The notes under the pieces are model-generated. The model saw nothing but the letters and a program-made list of their open reading frames with translations. It did not search any database and was not told the origin of the DNA. A DNA stretch of 34,268 nt from UBA1563 sp041667115 (GTDB lineage Bacteria > Bacteroidota > Ignavibacteria > Ignavibacteriales > Ignavibacteriaceae), in contig JBAYFO010000038.1 in NCBI GenBank assembly GCA_041667115.1, positions 1 through 34,268 on the forward strand, read 5' to 3'. This document shows positions 8,169 to 16,082 of this stretch, piece after piece (within the stretch, counting starts at the first letter, position 1; each line of letters opens with the position of its first letter). Position numbers and translations under genes: made by a program.

Positions 8169-9908
8169 TTATAGGTTTGCCTTGGCAACTCTAATTTGTT
8201 TTCCTTCTGTTACACCTGTTTCATTAAAACTATCTACTTTAAAGTAATAATCACTTGCTGTATTCAGTCCATGCAGCTCCACAAAATTGTTTTCGTAAAT
8301 CATTAATTGGTTATATAACTTATTTCTGTCAACACTATAGTGTACTAGATAACCTGTTGCGTTTTTATCCTTTCCCCAATGTATAGTTGCATTCCGGTTA
8401 TCTGACGAATCTCTAACTACACTAAAATTATCTACTCTTTTCGATTTTAGATTATTTCCTTTGCCAAAAATTCTAAAATCTGAAACAGCAAATGTCCCGC
8501 CGGGCATATGGATATTATTCAATTTTATATATCGTGCAAAGACGGGATGTATCAATTCAATATAGTCATGGGGGGCATCAATTTTATTTTTACTTTTATC
8601 AATTAACAAATGCCATGTCAAACCATCGTTCGAATAGTCGATCGTATACTGATAATAAATTTCGGGTTGTCTTCCTAAAATATTTGTTCCATGTTCGGCA
8701 AAATTTATTTGCAGTGCATTGATTCTGCATTTGCTGCCGAGATCAACTTTCAACCATTCTCCTCGATCACCTGTTTGCGCACTCCAATAAGTTCTAATAT
8801 CTTCATCAAATGAATTGGAAACTGGTAAAGAATCAATTGAAGATGAAGCACTCGCATTTTTTTTATACGAAAGAAGCATCCATCCGGTAAAAGAATTCTT
8901 CAATTGATTTCTTTTTTTGTTATACATGAATTGCGGATAATCTCCCCATGCAGTTTGTGTATACAAAACACTGTCATTGTCAAAACCTGCCGGGAAGATG
9001 CCCAACCGCCGTTCGAACATATGTTTAATCGAAATAGTCTGGGTGGCAATATGCCAGTAATTTCCATACTTATCTTTGAATGTACTGCCATGTCCCGCTC
9101 CACAAATAAAACCGCCTTGCTTTAACGAGAACGGATTACTGTTTTGATATATGAATGGACCAAATGGATTTTTAGAAACATAAACTCCATCCGCGTAACC
9201 TTTGAATTCTGTTCCCGGTGCTGCATATTGCAAATAATATTTTCCATTATGTTTATTCATCCATGAGCCTTCAAACCAGGGAGTTCTTTCAATTGTATTA
9301 AAATCGCCAGGCTTTTCCCAGCCATGTTCTTTAATATTGGCGCCAAATAATTCTTTTGGTTTACCCATTGGTTGAAGATTATTTTCCAAATCAAGTTCAA
9401 TTGCATAAAGCGGCTCTTTATTTGAACAACCCCAATAGAGATATAATCTGCCGTCGTCATCATAAAAAAGATCGGGATCGGTTACTGAGTAGATAAAACC
9501 GGAATTCACAATTTCCCATTTGCCGCTTTTGGGATCGCCGGTTTTGTAAATCGGACTTCTTTCCCCTGAAGCCATGAAATAAACAGTGTCTTTAATTACA
9601 ACAGCGGTTGGTGCGTATTCTTCAATTGGCAAGTCGCTTGTCTCAATTAATTTCCAGTTAAGCAAATTCTTTGAATGCCAGTAGCCACCTGACTTTGAAG
9701 CAAAAAGATAATATTCATTTTTAAAAAGAATTACGGTTGGATCTGCGGCTTCGCGCCGGGATGGTTTATCGAGACAAAATCTATAACTGAGATTAACTGG
9801 ATTACAATAAGATTGTACTCTTTTCAAATTTCTATTTTTCTGTCCGCTGATGGAAGAAAAACACGAAATAGAAAGAATTAAAAAAAATGTAAGCACCGTC
9901 GTTCTCAT
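8169..9908 (-). CDS. GH43-family glycosidase with discoidin and FN3 domains
   Basis: This 579-residue protein has a signal peptide (about 1-22; C16 could be a lipobox-like cysteine, not convincing). The five-bladed GH43 propeller (about 33-330) shows the three expected acids: D56 in REAADPTVI (base), D144 in TDPDLF (pKa modulator) and E213 in WFEGSWMNKHNGKYYLQY (acid). GH43 enzymes are beta-xylosidases, alpha-L-arabinofuranosidases, arabinanases or exo-galactanases; which one cannot be said. A discoidin-type carbohydrate-binding module (about 345-485, FDEDIRTYWSA, GEWLKVDLGS) and an FN3 domain (about 495-579) follow. There is no T9SS tail, unlike the GH16 product of the next gene. It lies between GH3 (100 bases) and GH16 (19 bases). 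Confidence 0.88.
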   Translation of the reverse strand: MRTTVLTFFLILSISCFSSISGQKNRNLKRVQSYCNPVNLSYRFCLDKPSRREAADPTVILFKNEYYLFASKSGGYWHSKNLLNWKLIETSDLPIEEYAPTAVVIKDTVYFMASGERSPIYKTGDPKSGKWEIVNSGFIYSVTDPDLFYDDDGRLYLYWGCSNKEPLYAIELDLENNLQPMGKPKELFGANIKEHGWEKPGDFNTIERTPWFEGSWMNKHNGKYYLQYAAPGTEFKGYADGVYVSKNPFGPFIYQNSNPFSLKQGGFICGAGHGSTFKDKYGNYWHIATQTISIKHMFERRLGIFPAGFDNDSVLYTQTAWGDYPQFMYNKKRNQLKNSFTGWMLLSYKKNASASSSIDSLPVSNSFDEDIRTYWSAQTGDRGEWLKVDLGSKCRINALQINFAEHGTNILGRQPEIYYQYTIDYSNDGLTWHLLIDKSKNKIDAPHDYIELIHPVFARYIKLNNIHMPGGTFAVSDFRIFGKGNNLKSKRVDNFSVVRDSSDNRNATIHWGKDKNATGYLVHYSVDRNKLYNQLMIYENNFVELHGLNTASDYYFKVDSFNETGVTEGKQIRVAKANL

Positions 9909-10008
9909 TTGTCAAAATTCCGTTCAGGGAAAATTATTATCATACTAAATTAAATAAATGCCGATTTAACAAACACTCGTTCATAAAAACTTTTTCGGCG
10001 CATAAAAA

Positions 10009-12606
10009 CTATTCAGCCATTAATTGTATTTCGTTCATATCGGGATCAGCAGAAGAAGAACCAACCATCAAAAGATGCTTCCCTTTTTTTACTCCGAACC
10101 CCTTTCCTTCTACATACTCTTGCAGAGTCTCGGAAGAAATTTTAAACGTAACTGTCTTCGCTTGATTCGGCTTTAATTTAATTCTCTCAAATCCTTTTAA
10201 AGATTTTATAGCACCGTTTTTTGTTGAAGGATTTCCTCTTAAATATAGCTGAACAACTTCCTCTCCTTTATTCATGCCGGTATTTTTAACATCAACAGAC
10301 AGTGTTAATGTATCTCCGTTACAAAATTTGCTGCTGCTTAATCTTGAATTTTTTATTTCGAATGATGTATAGCTCAGTCCAAATCCGAACGGGTAAAGAA
10401 CCTCTCCATCAAAATATCTGTACGTTCTCCCGCGCATATTATAATCTTTAAAACCCGGTAATTGTTCCACCGATTTATAAAACGTAACCGGAAGTTTTCC
10501 CGCCGGATTGTAATCACCGAATAGGACATCAGCAATTGCCATACCTGTGGCTTGACCACCATACCAGGTTTCCACTATTGCAGGAACATTAGCATTTTCC
10601 CAATTAATACTTACTGCGCTGCCGTTTAGAAGAACAAGCACAACCGGCTTACCGAGAGTTACGATTTTATGAATTAATTTTTCTTGAACTTCAGGTAAAT
10701 CCAAAGTAAGTCTGTCTCCCCCGGCAAAACCCTTTACCGGAACATTCATTTCTTCCCCTTCAAGCCGGGGTGAAAGTCCCATAAACATCACCACAACATC
10801 ACTCTTTTTTGCTGCTTCAACTGCACGTTCTTCAACTTTGTCATCCGGAACAGACCACAACAGTTGCATCTCGGCGAAATGTGTCTTGGCATAAAATTCA
10901 ACCCGGATTTTATATTTCTTACCAGCTTCAAGATTTATCGGTTTGTAAATTTTTATTGGGTGCTGCCAGGTGTAGAATTCAATAAATAAAGAATCTTCAA
11001 CAAATATTTTATACCCGTTATAACCATATCCACCAATATTGTACTCGCCAGACTTGGAGGGAATTAAATAACCGCTCCATCTAATACTACTATTTTGTTC
11101 TTCAACATTTTTTAAATCCCGAAGCAGTTTATAATCGACTACCTTATCAACTTTTTTTAGCACCGGTTTCCCGACCAGATCGTGATTATCAAAATACTCT
11201 GCTGTAAGACCATTCTCTTTTTTATCAACAGAAGTATAAAGAAATTCTGTTGGAATCACTTCTGTACACGGCATATTCTCCGCAACGTCGCATCCTCTTT
11301 CATAAATTACTTTTGTACCCTTTCCAACTTTTTCTCGAATTCCTTTTAAAGGAGTAATCGGATTTGAGGGTGCTCCATTATAATTTGCAAGAAGTGTTTC
11401 TTCATCATTTGCATTTGGACCAATAACAGCAATGGTTTTTACATTCTTTTTCAGCGGAAGAGTATTGTTTTGATTTTTTAGAAGAACAATTGATTCCCTG
11501 GCGGTTTCCAGAGCAAGCTGCTGATTTTTTTTAGAATCAACAATCTCCATTTTTATTTTCGAATAGGGAACCATCTCCGGTGGATCAAACATTCCAAGTT
11601 TAAATCTTGCTTCAAATAATCTTTTTAATGAACGATCTAGTTCTGTTTCCTTGACTAATCCTTTTTGAATTGCTTCTGCAAGCGCCGGATAAGAATCTCC
11701 ACATTCAAGATCGGTTCCAGCTTTTACGGCAACCGCAGATGCCCCGGCAGCATCTTTCTCTTGTTTGTGAGATTGATAGATGTCCGAGATTGCCCAGCAA
11801 TCGGAAACAACATATCCTTTAAAGCCCCATTCATTCCGCAAAATATTTTCCAATAATGAATCGTTGCTGCAGCACGCATTCCCACGGAATTGGTTGTAGG
11901 CACACATCAGCGATTGAACATTTCCTTCTTGAACGCTCATCTTAAAGGCTGGCAAGTATGTATCATATAAATCATAATCGCTTATTTCAGCGTTAAATAT
12001 ATGACGATCCGGTTCAGGCCCGCTATGTACTGCAAAATGTTTTGCCGTGGCAACAGTCTTTAAATATTTCGGATCATTCCCCTGTAATCCTTTAATAAAT
12101 TGAACAGCCATCTGCCCCGTTAAATATGGGTCTTCGCCGTATGTTTCCATGCCGCGCCCCCATCGTGGATCGCGAAAAATGTTTATGTTGGGGGACCAAA
12201 AAGTAAGTCCTTGATAAATTCCTCTTTTATCGTGAGCAACAGCATCGTTATATTTTGCGCGCGCTTCATCGGAAATTGCCGATGCTACTTGAAACATCAA
12301 ATTTTTATCCCATGTAGCTGCAAGTCCCACCGCTTGCGGAAAAACGGTTGCCAGCCCGTTCCGTGCAACTCCGTGCAGGCATTCGTTCCACCAATTATAT
12401 TTTGGAATACCGAGACGTTCAATTGCAGGTGCGTTATAATTCATTTGAAGAATTTTTTCTTGCACAGTCATACGGGAAACAAGATCGTCTACTCTTTCAC
12501 TAATCGGTAACGATACATTCTTATAAGGTTCGTTCTGTGCTTTCGCATAAAAAGTACTAAGCACGCACGAAAGTAAAACAACCGGTAAGAAATGAATTTT
12601 TTTCAT
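10009..12606 (-). CDS. GH3 beta-glycosidase with PA14 insertion
   Basis: This 865-residue protein has a signal peptide (1-23, ending AKAQ). The GH3 barrel (about 35-330) includes NWWNECLHGVAR, FSPNINIFRDPRWGRGMETYGEDP-type substrate residues, K189-H190 and the nucleophile D269 in YVVSDCWAI. The second GH3 domain is interrupted by a PA14 domain (about 465-600, NGLTAEYFDNHDL), and an FN3-like domain closes the protein (about 775-855). Sequence style (ECLHG, SDC) is nearest to exo-acting beta-xylosidase/beta-glucosidase types, which remove terminal sugars from oligosaccharides. No T9SS tail is present, so a periplasmic location is likely. It follows the unassigned toroid protein gene at 64 bases. 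Confidence 0.92.
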   Translation of the reverse strand: MKKIHFLPVVLLSCVLSTFYAKAQNEPYKNVSLPISERVDDLVSRMTVQEKILQMNYNAPAIERLGIPKYNWWNECLHGVARNGLATVFPQAVGLAATWDKNLMFQVASAISDEARAKYNDAVAHDKRGIYQGLTFWSPNINIFRDPRWGRGMETYGEDPYLTGQMAVQFIKGLQGNDPKYLKTVATAKHFAVHSGPEPDRHIFNAEISDYDLYDTYLPAFKMSVQEGNVQSLMCAYNQFRGNACCSNDSLLENILRNEWGFKGYVVSDCWAISDIYQSHKQEKDAAGASAVAVKAGTDLECGDSYPALAEAIQKGLVKETELDRSLKRLFEARFKLGMFDPPEMVPYSKIKMEIVDSKKNQQLALETARESIVLLKNQNNTLPLKKNVKTIAVIGPNANDEETLLANYNGAPSNPITPLKGIREKVGKGTKVIYERGCDVAENMPCTEVIPTEFLYTSVDKKENGLTAEYFDNHDLVGKPVLKKVDKVVDYKLLRDLKNVEEQNSSIRWSGYLIPSKSGEYNIGGYGYNGYKIFVEDSLFIEFYTWQHPIKIYKPINLEAGKKYKIRVEFYAKTHFAEMQLLWSVPDDKVEERAVEAAKKSDVVVMFMGLSPRLEGEEMNVPVKGFAGGDRLTLDLPEVQEKLIHKIVTLGKPVVLVLLNGSAVSINWENANVPAIVETWYGGQATGMAIADVLFGDYNPAGKLPVTFYKSVEQLPGFKDYNMRGRTYRYFDGEVLYPFGFGLSYTSFEIKNSRLSSSKFCNGDTLTLSVDVKNTGMNKGEEVVQLYLRGNPSTKNGAIKSLKGFERIKLKPNQAKTVTFKISSETLQEYVEGKGFGVKKGKHLLMVGSSSADPDMNEIQLMAE

Positions 12607-12670
12607 AGTTGGTATCCAGTATTTATTTCATTAAATGTTCGCATAAATTTAATTACTGTTTAAATATCTT

Positions 12671-14389
12671 CTAAATGGAAATTGTTATGTGCGATCCTTG
12701 TGTGTGCATGATACGCAAGATACCGCCTTTCTCCAACGCTTCCCAGGTAAAACCTTCTTGATTCAGAGTATCAAGTTTTTTGATTTGAATAGTATTCACT
12801 TCAATATTTTTAGGTTCTGCAATAAGGCGAAGTGTTTCAGTTGAAGAATCATCAAAGGTTGTATAATCAATTTTGCCTGGCGAATAGTCTATTTTTTTTA
12901 TCACCGATGTTGAACCAAGTAAATGATTTTCATCAGCCGGCGCCCACTCCGGGACTGCTGCCATCCCTTCCATAAAATGACAGATATAATCTCCATAGCC
13001 GTCAGTGAACCATGCGGTAGGCCAGGCAGGTCCCGTCCAAACATAACCGTTCTCTTCGCACATATATGTAGCGACATTAAAAAAACGGAAAGCTTCATCT
13101 TTGAAACGTTCGTCTCCATTTTTTTTATACCAGAGTGCACAGACCGAGGCATAACGTGCAGTGTGGCTCCCCATCGGTTCATAGCACCAGGTTTGTTCTC
13201 TAATAGCATCCATTCCTTCAACGGCAAAAGCGCTGGCAACCCAATGCAGAAGGGCAGGCACATCTACCCTCCAATTACTATCTTTTTCAGGATGTTTCAA
13301 AATATATCGTGCAGTCTCCATCGGAGTAATCTGTATTCTATTAATAATATTTGAATCGCTTGGTACATCTTCAAAGTAGCCGTTCCAAATAAAAGTTTTC
13401 ATCGGACCATTCTTAGAGAACAACCAATTCCATGCGGTTATGCTTGCGTTTCGATAAGTCTCTATTTTTTCTTTTGGAAGATGAACAATGTTTTTTTCGT
13501 AGGGAATAAAATCCCCGATGCGAATTAATTCATCGAACAAACGGACAGGGTCTAAAACATTTGAACAATAATCATCTTTAACCTCACCGGTTTTAGCATT
13601 TACTCTGAATGCCCAGGGAGAAGAAATTGAAAAATTTGTTGCAAACTTGGTTTCAGGAGCAGAAACATCTCGAACATGTTTAGCGAGAGCATCAGCACAG
13701 TTGATAGCTGCGGTAAGATATTTTTCTTCTCCTGTGATTTCATAAAATTGTAAGTATGCAGCACCAAGTTCACCGACTTTATCAGGTTCAATACAATATA
13801 ATCCGTCGCCGCGCTTTTCATCTTCCCATTTAGTAGCTCCGTTATAAATACGGCTTTTGGGATCTGCACTTGCGTAAGGACAATTAGACCATGCCCAGCC
13901 GGTTGGTGTAGTTCCATTCGTAAGCATTTGATCCAGACATTCTCTTACAACACCAAGATAAGAAGTATCTCCTGAAAAAGTCCTATAATCAATTGCAAGA
14001 CTCTGAACAAATCCTGCAAACACGCATGCAGGGTTTGACATCCATCCCGAACCGCTAGTTCCCTTGTAAAAATCGTTGTTCTGTTTTGGTCCGTCAAAAT
14101 CGGCATGAACCATGTAAAGTTTTAATTTAGTCGTTGGTTCAACCGGGCAGTCTTTAATAAATTGAGCTGCTAAATTTATCACATGAGAATAAGCTTCACC
14201 CGGTAATTCCGGTTTGTACCAGGGAAGAATTTCTCCGTTACTATCGCGGATTACTTTGTGCGAACAAATAGTATCAATTGGCAAACCATAACTTTTGTAA
14301 TCGTTCTGTGCGGTCAGATTAAGTGAAGCCAGTAAGAACGATAAAAGAAATAATTTATGAACGTAATTTTTTTTCATCAGTGTTAACAT
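12671..14389 (-). CDS. Secreted protein with predicted (alpha/alpha)-toroid fold, unassigned
   Basis: This product has 572 residues from the first ATG; an ATG four codons later (14377) gives a more typical signal peptide start, MKKNYVHKLF. No Shine-Dalgarno site favours either. The signal peptide ends near LTAQ (about 28). The body consists of helix-loop repeats rich in Trp, Tyr and Asp (WMSNPACVFAGFVQSLAIDY, DKVGELGAAYLQFYEITG, WVASAFAVEGMDAIREQTW), as in six-hairpin glycosidases and polysaccharide lyases. A short beta-rich domain forms the C terminus (about 500-572). I do not recognise a defined family or certain catalytic residues. It starts 24 bases after GH20 and precedes GH3, so a role in glycan breakdown is inferred from context. 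Confidence 0.8.
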   Translation of the reverse strand: MLTLMKKNYVHKLFLLSFLLASLNLTAQNDYKSYGLPIDTICSHKVIRDSNGEILPWYKPELPGEAYSHVINLAAQFIKDCPVEPTTKLKLYMVHADFDGPKQNNDFYKGTSGSGWMSNPACVFAGFVQSLAIDYRTFSGDTSYLGVVRECLDQMLTNGTTPTGWAWSNCPYASADPKSRIYNGATKWEDEKRGDGLYCIEPDKVGELGAAYLQFYEITGEEKYLTAAINCADALAKHVRDVSAPETKFATNFSISSPWAFRVNAKTGEVKDDYCSNVLDPVRLFDELIRIGDFIPYEKNIVHLPKEKIETYRNASITAWNWLFSKNGPMKTFIWNGYFEDVPSDSNIINRIQITPMETARYILKHPEKDSNWRVDVPALLHWVASAFAVEGMDAIREQTWCYEPMGSHTARYASVCALWYKKNGDERFKDEAFRFFNVATYMCEENGYVWTGPAWPTAWFTDGYGDYICHFMEGMAAVPEWAPADENHLLGSTSVIKKIDYSPGKIDYTTFDDSSTETLRLIAEPKNIEVNTIQIKKLDTLNQEGFTWEALEKGGILRIMHTQGSHITISI

Positions 14390-14413
14390 TTACAAACGAT
14401 TACTTATCTTGTT

Positions 14414-15931
14414 CTACCATGCCCCTTTTTCAAATTCAAATCCGTTTGAATTGATATAAGGTTTAATTGCTTTTACTCTCCCCAAGAAATTTTCATAATT
14501 TTTATTTTTCTCGGGACTCCAAACAGCTTCGGAAAAAGCAAGAATTCTTGGAAATATTTGATATTGAACATCGTTTTCAAGCACTAACTCAGTCCACAAT
14601 GCACATTCGCTTCCAAGTACAAATTTCTTTTCATCTTCTCTTAAACTATCGGGAGTAGGGTTGAAAGAGTAGGTTTTTTCTAAATTCAGTACTGGCATCC
14701 AGTCGGGTTTATCAGTTCTTGGATAACTAGGATAATCGAAATAGGTGTACCAATTATCGGCGTTCACAGTGTAATATCCTCTTCTTGCTGCCTCCCAGGA
14801 TTCGCCCGGATGCCATCCTTCAACAATTTGGTTTGAAGGTATGCCGTCTTTTATATTTTCCGCCCAGGCTAAAGTTTTAACTCCCTTTTTGTTTATTAAA
14901 TTGCAGATCTCTTTCATAAAATAATTTTGCAGCATATCTTCGTTTGCCAGTTTCTTATTCACAATCATTTGTTTGCATTCGGGACATTTTTCCCAAACGC
15001 CTTTTGGTCTCTCATCACCGCCGACGTGAATAATTTCCGGTTTGAAAATATCTAAAATTTCTGAAACAGCATTTTTCAAAAACTCATAACTTTTTTCTTT
15101 CCCCGCACAAAAGGTATTACCACTATCGTTAGTTGAACAAAGTAATTCGGGATAACTTGCCATAACGGCTCTTGAGTGACCCGGCATTTCAATTTCCGGA
15201 ATTACTTTAATATAAAGTGATTCGGCATATTTTAAAATTTCTTTTATCTCCAGTTGCGTGTAATACCCGTTCCTTTGTTTTGCGTTTAATGAATCGAGGT
15301 AAGAACCGATCTCATTTAATTTAGGATATTTTTTACTTTCGATACGCCATCCCTGATCATCAATTAAATGCCAATGAAAAACATTTAGCTTAAGCGAAGC
15401 CATCATATCCAGAACACTTTTTACAAAGTTTATCGATTGAAAATGTCTACTGGCATCAAGCATAAAACCTCTGTACGGATACCTTGGATAATCGGTTATT
15501 TTACAGCATGGGAAATAAGTTTCCTTTCCCCTGGCTAAAATCATTTTCAGTGTTTGAATGCCGTAGAAAATTCCCCGGTAATTATTTCCTGTCAAAGTGA
15601 TTTTACCTTCATCCACTTTCAAGTCATAGCCGTCGATTTCTTTTACTGCGCCAGCATTTAAAACAAGAAAAATTCCACCACCCGTATTGCCGTTTTTAAC
15701 AACTAACTTTAGACCGGTTTTATTTTCGACGGAATTTTTCAAGTACGTTGCAAGGTTCTTTAATTCTTTCCCTTTGGAGAGAAGATGTATCTCGCAAAAA
15801 TTTTTTATTATAAAATTCCCCGGTGAAGCAACTTGAGTTACAGGCTTGGGAATAATATTTAATTCACCGGCAGAAAGAGGTTGATAACTCAAAAAGATTA
15901 GACAAAAAATCAAAGCTGCTGTGTTTTTCAT
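14414..15931 (-). CDS. GH20 beta-N-acetylhexosaminidase
   Basis: This 505-residue protein has a signal peptide (1-21). A GH20b-type N-terminal domain (about 24-148, NIIPKP, GYDLKV, YRGIFYGIQTL) precedes the TIM barrel (about 150-495). Substrate residues are visible: R162 in DASRHF and FHWHLIDDQGWR (185-196). The catalytic pair is D306-E307 in HVGGDE, and GSECALW lies further on. GH20 enzymes release terminal GlcNAc or GalNAc by substrate-assisted catalysis using the 2-acetamido group. The length is usual for a single-domain enzyme, and no T9SS tail is present. AGGA lies seven bases before the ATG. It is the first gene after a strong terminator, so it probably heads the hydrolase operon that runs to the two-component genes. 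Confidence 0.93.
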   Translation of the reverse strand: MKNTAALIFCLIFLSYQPLSAGELNIIPKPVTQVASPGNFIIKNFCEIHLLSKGKELKNLATYLKNSVENKTGLKLVVKNGNTGGGIFLVLNAGAVKEIDGYDLKVDEGKITLTGNNYRGIFYGIQTLKMILARGKETYFPCCKITDYPRYPYRGFMLDASRHFQSINFVKSVLDMMASLKLNVFHWHLIDDQGWRIESKKYPKLNEIGSYLDSLNAKQRNGYYTQLEIKEILKYAESLYIKVIPEIEMPGHSRAVMASYPELLCSTNDSGNTFCAGKEKSYEFLKNAVSEILDIFKPEIIHVGGDERPKGVWEKCPECKQMIVNKKLANEDMLQNYFMKEICNLINKKGVKTLAWAENIKDGIPSNQIVEGWHPGESWEAARRGYYTVNADNWYTYFDYPSYPRTDKPDWMPVLNLEKTYSFNPTPDSLREDEKKFVLGSECALWTELVLENDVQYQIFPRILAFSEAVWSPEKNKNYENFLGRVKAIKPYINSNGFEFEKGAW

Positions 15932-16033
15932 TTGGTCATCCTGTGTTAATATCAGAAATCAATTCCGGTCAGGCTTCGATTCTATAATAGGAATTTGATT
16001 TTCAGAAGTGATTGAATGCTGTAAAAATAAAAA

Positions 16034-16068
16034 AGGGATGCAGTATAACTAACAAACACTGCATCCCT
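16034..16068 (-). terminator. Strong intrinsic terminator after the binding-module protein gene
   Basis: AGGGATGCAGT (16034-16044) and its perfect complement ACTGCATCCCT (16058-16068) form an 11-bp stem with a 13-base loop. On the minus strand it is followed by a T-rich run (TTTTTATTTTT). On the plus strand a run of nine A follows, so efficient use is expected on the minus strand only. It separates the binding-module gene from the hydrolase operon. Confidence 0.9.
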
Positions 16069-16082
16069 AAAAAAAAACGAGA

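Noticed and set aside
12923..13354. Plus-strand open frame of 143 codons
   Set aside because: It is antisense to the toroid protein gene and has no recognisable domain or ribosome site; a shadow frame.
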